A stretch of DNA of 64,000 bases from Aphis gossypii (taxonomy: Eukaryota > Arthropoda > Insecta > Hemiptera > Aphididae). Below the pieces are notes generated by a model, which saw nothing but the letters and a program-made list of their open reading frames with translations, had not been told where the DNA came from and did not search any database. The stretch is taken from positions 76,850,604 to 76,914,603 of the forward strand of contig NC_065531.1 of NCBI RefSeq assembly GCF_020184175.1. The letters run 5' to 3'. The position numbers and the translations under genes were made by a program. The number at the start of each line of letters is the position of its first letter. The stretch's first letter is position 1. Of the stretch, positions 39,990 to 55,444 are shown piece by piece.

Positions 39990-42294
39990 CTATTTTCCTT
40001 AACATTTATTATAAAACAAATAAAAACACACGATAAGTTAAACCAAGAAAAATATTTTTTCCAAATAAGTTAGTTATAGTTTATTTAGTATGTTTTTGAG
40101 AAAATCAGCAAAAAATTATATTAAACGATTTTCGATTATTGAATAAAATATACCACGTTAATAATATTTTGAAATAATATTATATAAATACTAGCGAAAT
40201 AATGTTTAAATAAATGCTACAATAATGGTACGATACATTTTATAGTTTTACGAATGAAGGTTAATATTTGTAATACAATAAAACTGTTTTATCTATATAC
40301 GTTTTTAAAAAGTATGTTAATTTTTTAAATTGTATATTCAATTTTAACTTACAAAAATGAAAAAAAAAAAACATTCATTTTTATGTATACTCCGCATCAT
40401 TTTAGAACTTATCGTAAAATTTAAACGACTTTATATAGATAAGTTTCTTTATAGAGATGTTATAACTAGGTATAAAAAGCGTGGTATGTAATTATATAAC
40501 ATAACAATTTTAATATTTTATCTTCTTTGTTTCAAGAAACTACGTTAAATAAAATGTAATAATTTAAAATTTATAATCTTCATAATAACATTAATAATAT
40601 TTAAGCATTCTAAGACAATAATAAACTTTAAATTGAACCTTATAGGTACAACATTTATTTCATACATTTTTCATAATACCATTACATATAATTTGCTGAT
40701 ATTAAAAAAAAAGAATTGGTAAATTTACTTATAGTAATAATTATTGTTTTTTTAATCATTATTATATAGAAGACTTTTATATAATTATATAAATGGAAAA
40801 ATAATTAGATTTTGAATTTAAATGTACCTATATTTATTTTTTTTACTAGTCTCTTTATCATTAAATATTAAAGTTTTAATATACCTATAAATAAATAATA
40901 TACAGCTATAAAGTATTAAAATATAAAATATGTAATCAATTTTAGTTAATTGAAAATTGTTATTTATTTATGATTTATTTTAATAAATTAAATGAATTAC
41001 ATTATAGAAAATCCCTAGAATTATTGTTAAAATAATAAAGAAATTCATTGCTTTTAAAGGTTTATTAAATTTAATGCGTAAAACGATGTAAATCCATTTA
41101 AATTAGTTTTATTTGATAGTTTTGAATAAAAAAAGGATTTTAAATTAAATGATCAGATTACCTTGTACCTATACAACATAATATGTCAGATACTTTGCAT
41201 TTTAAATGTCATAAATAATTTTACACCATGTAATTAAATATTAATAAAATTGAATTTTGATTAGTGTTTTAACGTAAGTAAAAACGTAATAATGAATAGG
41301 TAACGTTAAAGGTTTGTTTTAGGTTCTTAGCAGCGCGATTAATGAATTTATTATACAATGATGTATAATGTTTTTTCAAAGTTTGCCAGTATTTTTCTTT
41401 CTTTTCTAGATTTTCAAGATATTTTACATATTTGAGCTATTTATAGACATTCTAAATCTTCTATTATTTTTTTTTATACTTATTTTAATTTTAGTTAAAA
41501 ATAAATTAAAAAATAATCCCGTTTGATTTATACCTCTATGCCCCGTTACATGATTAAAAATTAGTTCCGATCTGTGTTCCGGGGTATTTATTTACATGAA
41601 TTTGGATGAGGCTAGTTTTCTAACGAACCAATTTTCTAGATTTATGTGTACTATTTGGATAGTACGATCAAACAAATTGAATGTTGACAGTGATTTTTAT
41701 TTTTAATTAAGAATTATTTCGTAATATCACTCGTGATAGTTTTTTTGACTTTGTTTAAGGATTATAATTGTATTTAATATATAAATATATTTTAGCATAA
41801 ATCTAAAGCAGAATAAATTATGTTAATGAAACATTGTTAATGAACTGAAGTAAATAAATAATAAATAATTTAAAATACGTAATACGAGAATAAATGTATG
41901 TATATATATTAGGTATTAGATATTTATTTAAAATTTGTATTAGGTATTTCAATTACGTAATCTTAAATAAAAGCAATAATTAAGATGAAGTGCAACATAT
42001 TTGAAATTTATTTTAATAGCCACGCTTTTCTGTGTCAACACCATAAATAATTTGACTATCTAGTACATATTTCAGTGTTTAATTTCATACTATAATAACT
42101 TATAATTTACATAGGTTTTTAATGATTTTCGAGAAAAATACTATACTTATTATGGATAGATATCAATAATTATACTAGTCATAAAAAATGTTCATTAAAT
42201 CGTAACATGTAGAATGAAATTTGAATATTTTTTAATGTACTTATATCTAAAATGTAATATACAATTTTTATAAAATTAGGTTTTTAATTTACAG

Positions 42295-42482
42295 TATTCA
42301 CGTTTAACCCATTTCATTTTGTTAGGTTGTATTGTGATAATAGATGTGCCTGGCATTTTGGACTGTACGAACGGTATATTCCGGTATTTAGGGTCATGGA
42401 TTTGGACACGGGTAGAAGAGTCATCACTTCCTTTAAATACAGGAAACAAACCTGCAGCTTTGTCAAGTCATGCGTAATGTAA
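42295..42482 (+). CDS. Candidate terminal coding exon, unknown protein
   Basis: A plus-strand acceptor (TTTTTAATTTACAG, ending at 42294) is followed by 61 open codons and TAA. The product includes FVRLYCDNRCAWHFGLYERY, then IPVFRVMDLDTGRRVITSF and ends KQTCSFVKSCVM. GC content is clearly higher than the flanks. The residue mix (charged residues interspersed with aromatics, four Cys) looks like real protein rather than AT-driven noise. It would be an exon of a gene on the strand opposite the K2P channel. I do not recognise the family. A 76-codon frame also runs on the opposite strand here, so the open frame may simply reflect fewer A/T-rich stops. No partner exon was identified. Confidence 0.28.
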
Positions 42483-45400
42483 AAATCGGTTTGGAGGAAT
42501 GACATATTGGCTGAATACGAAAATGTAAAACAGGAAATATCCAAATACTTATTAGTTTATAAAGGGTGAAATGTTCGGTGCTTTGACATAATGTGTTGAG
42601 CAAGAATGCACTAAATACCACTTACGATGATATATTTTCCAATTAATTGTTTAGAATTTAACTGCTTTACCGTGACAGTATAAATAAAATAGAAATATTA
42701 TAATAATAGCGACAATGGACAAATTACTAACCAAAAATATGAATTAATAAATTTCAATAACATTGGATATATATTATAATATAGTTTTAACTACTTTCAA
42801 AAATTATTAATTTATATATTTTGAAGGTAGATATCATTGTTCTTCGAAAATTTGTCATTTAAATATTTTTGGAGAGGGAAATGTTGATTATTTTTAGGGA
42901 GCCTGAGAGTTTACTGTTATATATTATATGATTTATGAGTTAAATGTTTTTATAGTTATTATTCCATTGATAAATCATTTATTTATTTATTTTTTTTTTT
43001 TTTGAAAATATATGACTCGTTTTTTATTCACTAATATTCAAATATTATTTTATTAGAGGCTCCATATAAATCCATGCGTTACTATTTATTCCCTTTATTA
43101 TTTTGTTTTGTCTACTCATTTTTCTTGACATTCCAAATTTAAAATAGTTTATCATCTCTTTTATACTTTTGAAATAAATATATTATCTATAGGTAATTAT
43201 TATTAAAATATAACCAAAATGTCATATTAATAACCGTACATAAATTGAAAAAAAATAACATGCATCAGTTTTGGTTATAATATTATTTTTGTCTAGCTAA
43301 TTGTCAATTAACCATTTAATTTAAATTATATAATTAAAAAATGCATTTGTAAGCCCAAAGTAGTGCTATTAAATAAATCTGCTCGCTTTACTTCAACACA
43401 ATTTAAAAATGATATGGTGAGTTATATTTCTTTTAAGTACTTTTCACTTTTAATTTGAAAAAAAAAAAATGCAAACATGCTTGTTGTTTATAATTTATCA
43501 GTTACTCAGTAAGTTTCTGTAACTATTTTATTTAAGTGTTGTGCCATTTTTCTCAAGCAATTTAACGTAAATTAAGAAAATAAAAACCGTATTATAATTT
43601 TTTTTTTTTTTTTTGTTCCATTTAAACAGTTAGATTATGTATTTTGAGATAGCTAACAAAGTAATTTAAACCAAATAATTAGATAACTTTCATAATGTTT
43701 AAATTTTGTTAAAATTTTCTACTTTTAAAATTATGATAAAATAAAAAATAGCTACAAGTATTTTAAGTATATAACAAAAAATATATATTATGAATTGAAA
43801 ATTGTATTGTATAAAAATAAAATGCTTTATTGTACATATTATATTTTTATTTCTTTAACTTGATAAGTAAAACTGACGAGAGTTGTCAACAAGCAAACTT
43901 TCAGATAGTATTCAATTTATCCTGGTATTCAAGAAAATTATGATAAAATATATCAAGACGGTTTCGAAAGTTTTCAATTTATTAAATTAATCTTTTACCA
44001 CATATTTTGACAGATCTCAAGTCATTCATAAATATAAATTTGAGTATTATATTAGTCGAAAAACGAATGAAAAGTTTATTAAATATAAAATAAATAAAAA
44101 ATGATTATTATTATAAGAACGGATTACAAGAAAACGAACAACTTATTTTTAGATACAAATTATTCACGGATCTTAGATTGAGTTTTCCAGTATTCAAATT
44201 GTTGTATCTTATACTCTTAATCTTTGTAGTTTCGTTTAATTTAGCTTTTAAGTATATCATATAATTTATGAGTAAAAACTGTAATCAATTTAGTTGTATA
44301 GTTTGTAATTTTTTTTTTATAATCTAACAGTTACATGTTATTATTATCAGATGACGTTTTATGTAATCGTAACCAATAAACAAACCTAATGGTTACAGTA
44401 CAATATTTTATTTGATTCATTTTTATTACATCATGCAATCAAAAATTTTTTTTAAATTAATTATTTTTTCAAATAAATTTGGTAAATCATATTAATATTC
44501 AATTAAGTAGAAAATCTAAATTAATTCATATTTTAATTTGAATATTACTATATGCTATTAGATAATTGAGATATTTGTATTTAGTGTATAAAATCTTATT
44601 TTTAATACTTAACTTATCTATAGTCATCTACTTATATCATAATATTTTAAGCTCTAGTTGAGTTGCCTGTATTGTATTGTAATCGTTCAATCATAATATT
44701 TTATTTTATTCTAATATTTGAAATCAAATATCATACAAATGTTTAAGTTAAATTATCGTAAAGTATTAGTGATTTTAAAAAGTACAGTAGGTGGTAAAAT
44801 AACATAAATGTTTAAAGCTCTAGTTCATTTTTCTCTAAATGTTTACTTCTACTCTTCGACAAAAGTTACTTGTCTAAACAAATAAAAAACGATGTAAACA
44901 CGAAATAGATTATCACAATTATTCAAGTTACACGTCACGGGGTAGTGGGCAGCAAATTTTTTGGTCCATAAAATTATTTTTGGTTAAGATTTCCCAGCAT
45001 ACATAATAATATTATATAAACGAATTCCACTTATTCGTAATAATAATAATAATTAGGGTTAGGAAGTTAAAGGTTGAGTTATGGCTTTTTATATTCATAT
45101 ATGTATTTTTTTTTGTCGTATATATTGAAACTAAATTATAAATCCGTTTGGTATAACGTAGAAGCAATTATATTACATTTGACTTTGCATATTTTTAGCT
45201 ATAGATGCATGAATTTATATTTTTAACATTTTTATTAAAAAAATATTTTCAACTGAAATATTAGTTATTACTATTATAATTTTTTTTAATATTTAATAGA
45301 ACTCTTTTTTTTATTGTTATCTTTACCGCGTAAAGGTACTCGTTAAGTGTTTACACAGGTCACAGACACGAGACATACGCCTGTATAACATGCAAATGCT

Positions 45401-45945
45401 TCTAAATAATTTAGTAATATATTATATATGTTGTATATTTTAAATGAATAACAAATAATATAATTTTATAAGGTCATATTTGTTCGTTTTAAGGGTATAC
45501 TATGTAATTTCTTGGCCATAATATATTGTATTCATATTTTATGGATTTTAAGGTCATAATCGGCCTAACCCTATAATTATAATTTTATTAATATTATGAT
45601 AATTTATTGCAATAATATTATTAATATTATTAAACAGTTACCTATATAAGCATGAGGCTTTACTAACACTGCAGTTATGTACCTCTACGTTGTGCACTCA
45701 CTATTCTATATGTATACACCTACCTACTTATTGCCAATCCCTCACAAACCATCGCGGTTCTGGGACCGTCCGAAGTTTTCATGCACGCAACAACGACGTG
45801 GGAGATAAGCAACTCGTTAAGTACTTATACGCCGTTGAACGCATACAACATGAATCCATGGGACTATGACTAAGTGCATACGCAAGCTCACCACTATATG
45901 TATTATAATATAATATTATTATTAGGTATGTGTTTATTATTACAG

Positions 45946-46091
45946 CGTCCGTGTTATACCCGTCCACGTTGCTGAAGGTACAAAATATTGTTTACGTCGT
46001 CAATTTGCCGTACACGAAACCGCCATTAGCTTTCCGCCAGAAACTCAGGAAATTAAAATCGTTTATGAAATCGGCCGGGTGTCGTCGTTAA
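45946..46091 (+). CDS. Weak candidate exon, unknown protein
   Basis: After a plausible acceptor (TTTATTATTACAG, ending at 45945) a GC-rich plus-strand frame of 47 codons runs to TAA. It encodes SVLYPSTLLKVQNIVYVVNL and ends in a basic stretch (FRQKLRKLKSFMKSAGCRR). A strong internal donor-like site (CTGAAG|GTACAA) could shorten it. The same 400-bp GC-rich patch could equally be untranslated exon or regulatory DNA. No domain was recognised. Confidence 0.18.
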
Positions 46092-49000
46092 TTTATAACC
46101 TATAGTCAAGTTCAATTAAATTGGGCGTGGCTCGATGATGGCCAGAAGAAAAAGGAACCTATATAATATTTCGTGTTATACAAAATAATATAATACAATA
46201 GTAATAATAATAAAATGTACGTAGATACCCGTGTTGTTATTTGTTTTACTGCAATGCCGTAAACGCTTTGTTCGTGACCATCAAAAGAAACTTACCACGT
46301 GTAAGGATATAATCAAATTTTATAGCACTTATAAATATTATTCGCTAAACATGCGTACAACGACGAGTAATGACTGACATTTAAAGAATTAAAAAATACT
46401 GATTATTTCAAGAATCAAAAAGGGAAAATCGAATAAAAAAAATATTTATTTTTATAAAAGTGAAAAATAGTAACGATCTAAGCAACGTATGAAAGAATCA
46501 ACTAAAACACATGTAGAATAATTAAGATTGTAAGTATAGGTACTAGAAAATTATGCGATTCACTCAAAATTATTATAAATACTGTTAATAAAAGCTAGAC
46601 AATTTAAACTTATGATATACTTTGACGTTTGTATGTAATAAATAGATAATATCAATCAAGAGTAGCGATAAAATAAAATATTACATTTTCATGTGAATTT
46701 ATGTATTACAATACCGTGAAAAATGTACGAAACTGTTTAAAAAATACAATTAATCACTTAAATTTTTATATTTGTGTATTCATCAGTGCAGTTATAGTAT
46801 AGGTCATTGTAGTTTAGTTGTTTTTTTTTTTTTTTAATTATATAACAAATTGATGAATTATATACTATGCATGATGTTATTGATATCACTAAAAAATATT
46901 TACTAGATATACTATGAATAAATTTAATACTTGTGTGTTTATAACATTGTTTCGGTAGTTGAACATTTTTTTTTTTCATCGTACATGCCCTAAAACAATT
47001 AAAACTAACTAGCTATTTAGTCCCATTGCAACCATTACATGAAAAGACATACTCGTATAATCAGAAATATTGCTTGGACAAAAAAAAAAAAAATGAAAAA
47101 AACAATATTGAGTGTTTTAGAAAAAAAAATTTATAAATGCATTTTTTCAAAAGTTCTTTTAGTTTTTTATTGAAAATGTAAAAAAAAAACCCTAATAATA
47201 TTGTTATTAATAATATAGATTAATAAATAATAATAATGTTTAGTTAAAAAAAAAAAAAATCTAAAACAATATTAAGTTCACAGTTAAGTACATTATATTA
47301 TTTACAAAGTTCTTTTAATAAAATATCCTATAGATATCAGATAATTAATTTTTGAAAATATATTTTGGAACTTATTGAAGAATACATTTTATTCATTCAA
47401 TGTGTGTACTATGTCGTGAAAGGTGCTTATTTATGAAGTTGCACAAGTTTTGAGTTTGAAACCTTCAACTTTTTTTGTAAAGGTTTAATATCATATTAAC
47501 CCTAGGGCGTATAGTAAGGGAATCTTATAAAAGTAGGTATCCATTTTATAGTATTCTTAAGTGTTTTTTCACAATAAAAAATATGAATAAAACATAGTTC
47601 TTTAACCATCAATTTTACAATGTGTAATTCGTTTTTAACTATATTATTATTTCGTACAGATAAAGGATTGTTATATTTTATGGTATCTAACCTCTGTAGG
47701 TTTTGCAATTAAATTATGTATATTTTTTAGTTAAGAAGGTTACCATGTAGGAGCACAATACAAACAATTTTTAAAAGTTTTTTTAGGGTGAACATTTTTT
47801 TTAGCTTTAAAATTAAAATAATATTTATTTATTTATATGAATACAAAATAAGTTTAAAAAATCCAATTATTTTTTTTTTAAACAATTCAAAGAAGCTTCA
47901 ATAATAATTCCAATCAGAAACATACTTCAATACTTCCGTCAACGTAATCACTTTCAAATGACGGAGGAAAAAGCAATACTAATATTAGTCATTCAAATCA
48001 GTGGTTTACCCAACTAACGTCCAATTGATTTATTTTTATCGTATCTACGTACGATAATATTTGATTGACATTTTATTATTGTGTACGTACCTACTACTAA
48101 ATCATGCAATATTAAATATCTCCGCGATTTCACATTATATTTAATATAAATGGATTTTAAACTGACTGTTTTTAAGGAGTTCAATATAGGCAATATTAAG
48201 AGTTTATGCGAAAGAGCCGTGTGGTTGACACCTGTCCTTTAATAACGCGTAACTTTCGAACGCACGTGCACATGACGTTACTAGTACAAAACTGATATGC
48301 TCAAGAATGTTATTTTTGATATGAATTTAATTTTATAACGCTCACCATTATCTGTATAATACCATAAACTCAAAAAAGTATTATATTAGGTAATCATAAA
48401 ATACTATAATTATTTTAAGATTAAAATTGTGAGTAAAGCTAATTGTAGACGATATATTAGAGCTTTAAGTTTTAAAAATATGTGTATTTTTTCGATTATT
48501 AACTCATTTCAGTAAAATAAAAATAAAAAATAAATTTTTAATACAATTTCTACAAAATGTGTAGGTTTAACTTAGAAGAAAAAAAAGTGGAATCTCGGAT
48601 ATTAACTTACAAATTACAGTGTTGACAAACAGTCTAGTATTTTACAATATATTGAAATGTTTTAGGTAAAACAATTTCAAATACAATTAATTTTCAAATA
48701 ACTTATTTAATTAACTTTATTTAGTTTTTTTTATAAATTTAAAATGTACAGATTGCTACTTTATTGGCAACTTTTTAACCGAATGTAGAATAAATTTGTA
48801 TTACTATATTTATTGTACTACCTTTTGGTATTTATTTAAGTATTCATTTACTTGAATTGTCAATTTAAAAACTTATTTCTTTAATATAAACGACCAGGAG
48901 TACTCGGTATTCATTAAAACATCACGTTGTAACTTGTAATTCACAGAATAAAGTTAAATCGTAAAATTCAAGTAATTACCCTATGAAATCTTAACTAATA

Positions 49001-52000
49001 AACCCATTGTTATATTTAATATTTTTTGGGTGTTAACTGAAGATTATGTGTAATAAATGGTCATCAATATTCTATGGATGGTTTGACGCGAACTTGGTCG
49101 GTTGTAAGAAATGTTATGCTTTTTCTTAGAGTACTGTTGAAAGTTGATGATATTGGATAACTTCTGAAAAACTATACAACTTTAGTATTTCCATGAAACA
49201 TATGAGTTACCCTACATTAATAGAGTTAAATAACGCACGTAAAAGACGAAAAATTACGATAATTATTACAGTGTAAATTTTAAATTTAAATTTCTCTTAT
49301 TAACCCTTAATTGCTGCCATTTCCATTACTACTACGAATAAATTAAATTTTTTTTCAAGATAATGGAATTCTAAGATCTAATAATATTTAAAAATTATAA
49401 TAATAACACAAACCTGAATTATAATGTAGACAATTATAGTAATTTATAACAAAATGTATTATCTACCCCAAACAATGAAACATTAAATGAAATGATTAAA
49501 ATTATTGATCTTATTCGATTAGGTCTTTAAAATGAATTCAATGAAATAGTGTATAATTTTTCTTCTAGAATTTTAATAATGAATAAATACGAATTTCATT
49601 TACGGTGTTGAATTAAAATATTATACACTAATAATGAAAAAAATGTATACATTATATAAAATACGCAATTTAAATTAGCTGCATAAAATGGGTGATTGTA
49701 AAAGTTATTTCAAAATGAATATTTTGATTACCAGAAACAAATATGTGACATTTATTTAATTTAAAAGTCTAGACAATTATGACTTGACGTTTTCTAAATC
49801 AAAATTTAATTATTTTTTATTCATGTTATGACTTATTAGTAGGTTATACTCCTAAGTTATAACTTGTTAGAAACTTGAATAATATTTCTACATTATAATC
49901 TCTAATGATCAACACACATTTCTAAGTACTACGAATTAATAATAAATATATGCATTTAATATTTATACGTGCATATTAATAAATTTCAGCATGTATTTAA
50001 ACTTAAAATTAATTTGTTCATTTGATATAACATAAATAGTTATGTCTGAGGTATCAGTAACTTAGACTCTTAAGTATAGAGTATTGAATAACAAATTGTA
50101 GAATCACATTTACACCAAGTGTATCCAATGACGTAATATTATGGTCGTAAATAAACATTAAAATGTTATAATATTTGTTTTTTTTTTTTTTGGAATAAAA
50201 ATATTTAGTAATTTATTGTAATAGTTATTTCATGCATATTATGTTAGTTACAATTATTATACACATCCATAATATTTTTTATTTTGAATTATTTGATTAT
50301 TCATCCATTATACATATATTTTAAATACCTATTCTTTCGATTATTGATTAAAAAAGTGTTAAATTAACTGTAATAAGACTTAAAGATTATTGCAGTTTGT
50401 TTTTTCATGAAATTGAATGTTATAGCAACTATAGCAAAATTAGACATTAAATCATTTAAATCCTTACAAAGTACTGGGGAGGATGTCATTTTACTGGTCT
50501 TGTTTGTCGTATAACTTGTCGTATGATACAATTTACAAGGGTCTTTCACACTTTGCACTACAAATTACTCCTTAAGTCTTTTTGCCACTAATTCCAGACT
50601 GGTTTGATTGATGATTAGGTCGGAAGAAGTTTTGCAAACGGTCCGCCTTAATTGGACTCTTAAACAAATAGAATCGTTGTTCTAGACCGTTTGCCGATTT
50701 ATAACACAAATAATATGATACCTATAGCTGGTAAAGTTCAACAGCTGCTAAAATTACTTTTACTCATCAAATGACGAAAACACATTTCCAATGTCTTGCT
50801 AATGGATACCATTAAAGATACTAATGAACACACAATATTGTCGTTGAGTGATGACAAGATAGTGTTTAGCAAATAATGATAATGATATTGAGAAGATATG
50901 TAATTTATACAAAAAATACTAATACACATTAAATAAATAAATAAATAATTTTTATCATTTTGTTAACGCTAAAAATATTTATAAATTTATAACATAAACT
51001 TAGTACAATTATTACGACCGTTCTAATACTATATTTATTAATAATACAATCAATATCAGTATATCACTTGAAAGATCCTAAGCCAAGTGGCTTAATGTAG
51101 TTACCAGAGATATCTAGTAATGGTTAATTTGAAGAAGAACTAAAATTTATCTATAATAAGCAATTCGAGATGTATTATAATCTTTAAGATTGACAGATGT
51201 TCAAATAATTACACTCAAAATATTTTATTTTTTTTAAATTATAAAAATATATACCTATATTGATGACATTTGGATAATATCGTGTTAAATAAGTAGTAAT
51301 ATCTAAAAAATATAATTTATCTTTTATAATTTATAGTAGTTAGTAATTATTTAGATTAAAGAAACAAACCATTTATTTAATTAATTTACAAAGTTCAAAC
51401 ATTTTTTTATAAAATAAAGTTCTCATAAAATGTGAACTATTAAGCTTTCAATAAATTTAAATTACTTTAATATATTATTTATGTATCTATATTATTATTG
51501 ATATTATGTCAATAATTTTCTAACAGTTTAAATATGATGAATATTTCTTTTTCTTTTTTGAAAGGCAGCAAAACATTTTTTGAAGTAGTTTTTCTTTTTC
51601 TTTTTACCCACGTTATAATTATTATTATCTTCAATACATTTTTTTTTGATTATATATTTATTTTAAATTACTTCTATTTATTTATTTGTTTTTGTATTAT
51701 TTTATTAAAATTTTGATTCGAAACTTTATATTGATTTAACATATAATTATAAACTAAAACAGATATTATTAATATTTACGGTGTCGTATTTATAAGCGAT
51801 TTATTTTGGTGTTCCACAATAATTTATAATATTGTCAATAATAACGTAAAAATATTTTTTATCGTCATACATTTTATCCATATACAACATAAAATCATTG
51901 ATAATTAAATTGAATGAATTATAAGGTACCCGAAAATGAGAATAACTTCACACTTTAGAGTTTGGATAGTATATCTAAATACGCTTCTATTATAGCGTAC

Positions 52001-55000
52001 AGAAATACTTTTTTTTATTATTATTTAGCTATTAGTATAAAATAAAATCATTCAACAATTACAATATAATAAAGTACAAATATATTAATTATAAGTAACA
52101 CGTATATAATAATATGATTAATAATTAAAGGTGATAATGGAATGAAGTTGGGATATATAAATTGTATATTAATAATGGTATACGATAGGTAGTAGAAAAT
52201 AAATCTGAAGACTTGGATACCCCTGATATTGGTCTTTGATGCACAAGTTTGTATGGTAAGTTTCAACACATTTTACGAATTGAGCGGCGTGGTCACAATA
52301 ATTGTATGTTACACTGAGGTAAGAAAGCGTTGACTTTCATTTTAACCGTTTGGGATTAATTTAAAATATTTTTATGTAAAGCGGTGAAACCAGAAGATTC
52401 ACGTCCTGAATGGGAAGAGGCGGAATTATGAAATCATTAGAAGAGCTAATTGAAGGTGTGGTAAATATTAAATACACTATCACTAGTATCATTATTAACC
52501 AGTAAGGTCTACTTATTAAGTGAAATGAAAGTTTTTGATTTTTTATTGTCGTGACGAGCTGACATAGGCTAGCTTGACAAATAATAAATGTTTAGTACAA
52601 TTGGTTATATTTGGCGAAACATAGCTCTTCATCAAACATATTTGTTGTTCGAAGACATTATTAATTATAGAACTGCCGATAATATTGACTTTAATAAATT
52701 AGCGAGAGCTATGTAGCGATAACGGAGTGAATACGAAAAAACTATTCATGCTGAATGTTACGGTCGAGTTGAGAAAGATTTTTATTTGATTTAAAGTTAA
52801 AATGATGCAATTATAGTAAAATTCGTCGTTTGGCTCTTGTCCCGAGAAGTACTTCAACTACAGTTGTTGTTTCCAATTATATCACATTAATCAAGCTAAA
52901 CTGTACATTAGCTGTCCAATACACCAATTTTATATTAAGATACCTAAATATATATATAACTGATTAAATTTAAAATTCTAGTTTTTTTTTTTTGCATACT
53001 TTATATAATGTTGGAAAATTTAAAATTAAAAATAATTTCCTGAAATTTATTTTAGCTATTTTTTTTTTATTTGATAGCACAATATCAAATGCGTATTAAA
53101 ATATTTTAATGAATTATCAATTGAACAAATTCTACTTAAGATCTTTTAACAAATTAATGTTACTTGAATTATCAAAATTATTTATTTAATTAATTTTCTT
53201 ATTAGAAAAAAAAATAATATAAATGTTAAAAATCGAAGGAGTTTTCAACTATTTATCGTGTAAAAGTCGTGTAAAATAGAACACCCAACATAGTATAATC
53301 AATATGTGTCTCGTTCTCTCTTAGAGCTTAAAATGTATAGTTAATTTCAAAGTATGTTCAATATTATTCATATGAGTAATTTATTATTTACATATTAATA
53401 TTTTAATTAAATATATTCTACTTAATATTATGTATATTGTATATGAATATTGAATATACTTATTACTTATAATTTAAATGACTTATTAACTTATAAACTC
53501 TTAGTGTTTTAAATATTATATACAATTTTAAAAGAAAAATATTGATGTAGATATTTTTGTTGAAAAAATTAAAAATTAAATCTATGGAACATATTATGGT
53601 CTGTTGATCCATAGTATATAATAACGATCCATTTTTCTGTAATTTTTAATATCATAAAAGTTATTCGTATGAAATATAAAATATAGTAGTGACTAATGAG
53701 TTGGTCGAGGTGGTTGAAAAGGTATCATATCGGCAGTATTATACACGTCTATCGTTTCAACGAGGTTGTATAGATCAATATGTTTATTCGTGTCTTACGA
53801 GTTCAAAGATTAAAACTAATAAATCTATTCTATTATTATAGGTACCGCTAGTAATGGCTACTATATATAACCACCCCGGTTTCCTCGGTAGACTTTGTAA
53901 ATTTACATATAAATACACTTACGATACAATACCTAATACAAATTTACCGGATGAATACCATTCTCATAGGTAACTAGTTTATTTGTAGCTGTCTTGCAGA
54001 AATTAATTACACCTATTTAAACATTTCGTTTACATACGCGATACAGCACTTTACACATTTCATCACGTTTAAAACATTTTCAGTACGCGTTTATTGTATA
54101 CTAATAATTGTTTATTTTACATCCATTTCTCCTATGTTTACACTCTATTTAACCACTTAACAAAGAGTTGAATCAAACTAAAATGTAAGTTTTATCATTG
54201 AAATAATTATGGATATATTATATAAATATATTCACTAGATGAATTATCTATGATACAGAATTAAACAATAACGAAATTTATTTTTAAAAAAATATTGTTT
54301 TTGAATTTTTAAGTTTATAAATAAATACTATATTCAATATTACATATGTTTTATATCTTTTCGAAATCAGTTTAATGACTGCATGTTATACTTAATATTA
54401 CCGTTTTAATTATCGAAAAACTACTATATTACATAGTTTATAACAAAAAAAGGAGGGGTACCTACTCATTTTAAAAATAAAATATTTCTCAACTAGTGCA
54501 CAAAAATATTTAGAATTTTAGAATAATATGATTTTTAAGTGTAGTTAAAAAAATCCAAAAATCAGATTTTGAATACATTCATTATTAAAGGAAAACAGTG
54601 AGAATAAGAATGAGCCAGCTCATTGAATCACAATGTTCACGTATTAGATGTATTTTATAGTTCTATTTATATAGATATACTAAATTATACAAATATAAAT
54701 ATTTCCAATTATCAGTATTCACTATTCTACGAGTCGCGAATAATACTAATAATAATAATAAAAAAAAAATTATAAGCTATTTTTCCTTCTATATCTCAAG
54801 CTATAATGCCTGCACAAGTAATAACTATTCAAAACATTATTTTTTTTAAATTATATTTCCAGAGAGTTATTAAATTAAAATTATGTCAACAATATTACTT
54901 TAATCGTTTAATGATTTAATAGAGAATATTGATACAAAAAATAAAATTACTCAGAATTATAAATTTTTAATATAAATCTATAGAATATTCTTCAATAATC

Positions 55001-55444
55001 ATTCATCATTATATATGTATAGAGCCTTTAATTAATATAACATTTTTATTAAATGATATACATATATACTATAATATTACTATGTACATTTTCTCATAGA
55101 TATTTATAATTTTTTGAATACCTAGTGTTTGTATTTTAGTTACTAGAATCGTTCATTATATAATTAATGATTTTCATGTTTTATGTTGCGTATGATTTGA
55201 CATATATTTTTCATAAAATAAAATAACTAAAGCTTAAATTTAAGAGTCTTAATGAGATCCTATTTATAAGCCAAAACATAACTACGTAATAAGAGTAAGG
55301 GGTACCAAACAAGTTATCGTTTATTACCAATTTATCACTCTGTGCATTGTTCTTCTTAAAGCTAAAGGAAAGTTAAAACCACGGTGTAAATTGCGCACTT
55401 AAATTATTTACAATAGTTTGCATGGGTCGTATTCTCATTTGTAG

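Noticed and set aside
50364..50930. Two minus-strand frames with some protein-like stretches
   Set aside because: The DNA joining them holds many stops in all frames and no splice sites that link them convincingly. At best this is an old decayed element.
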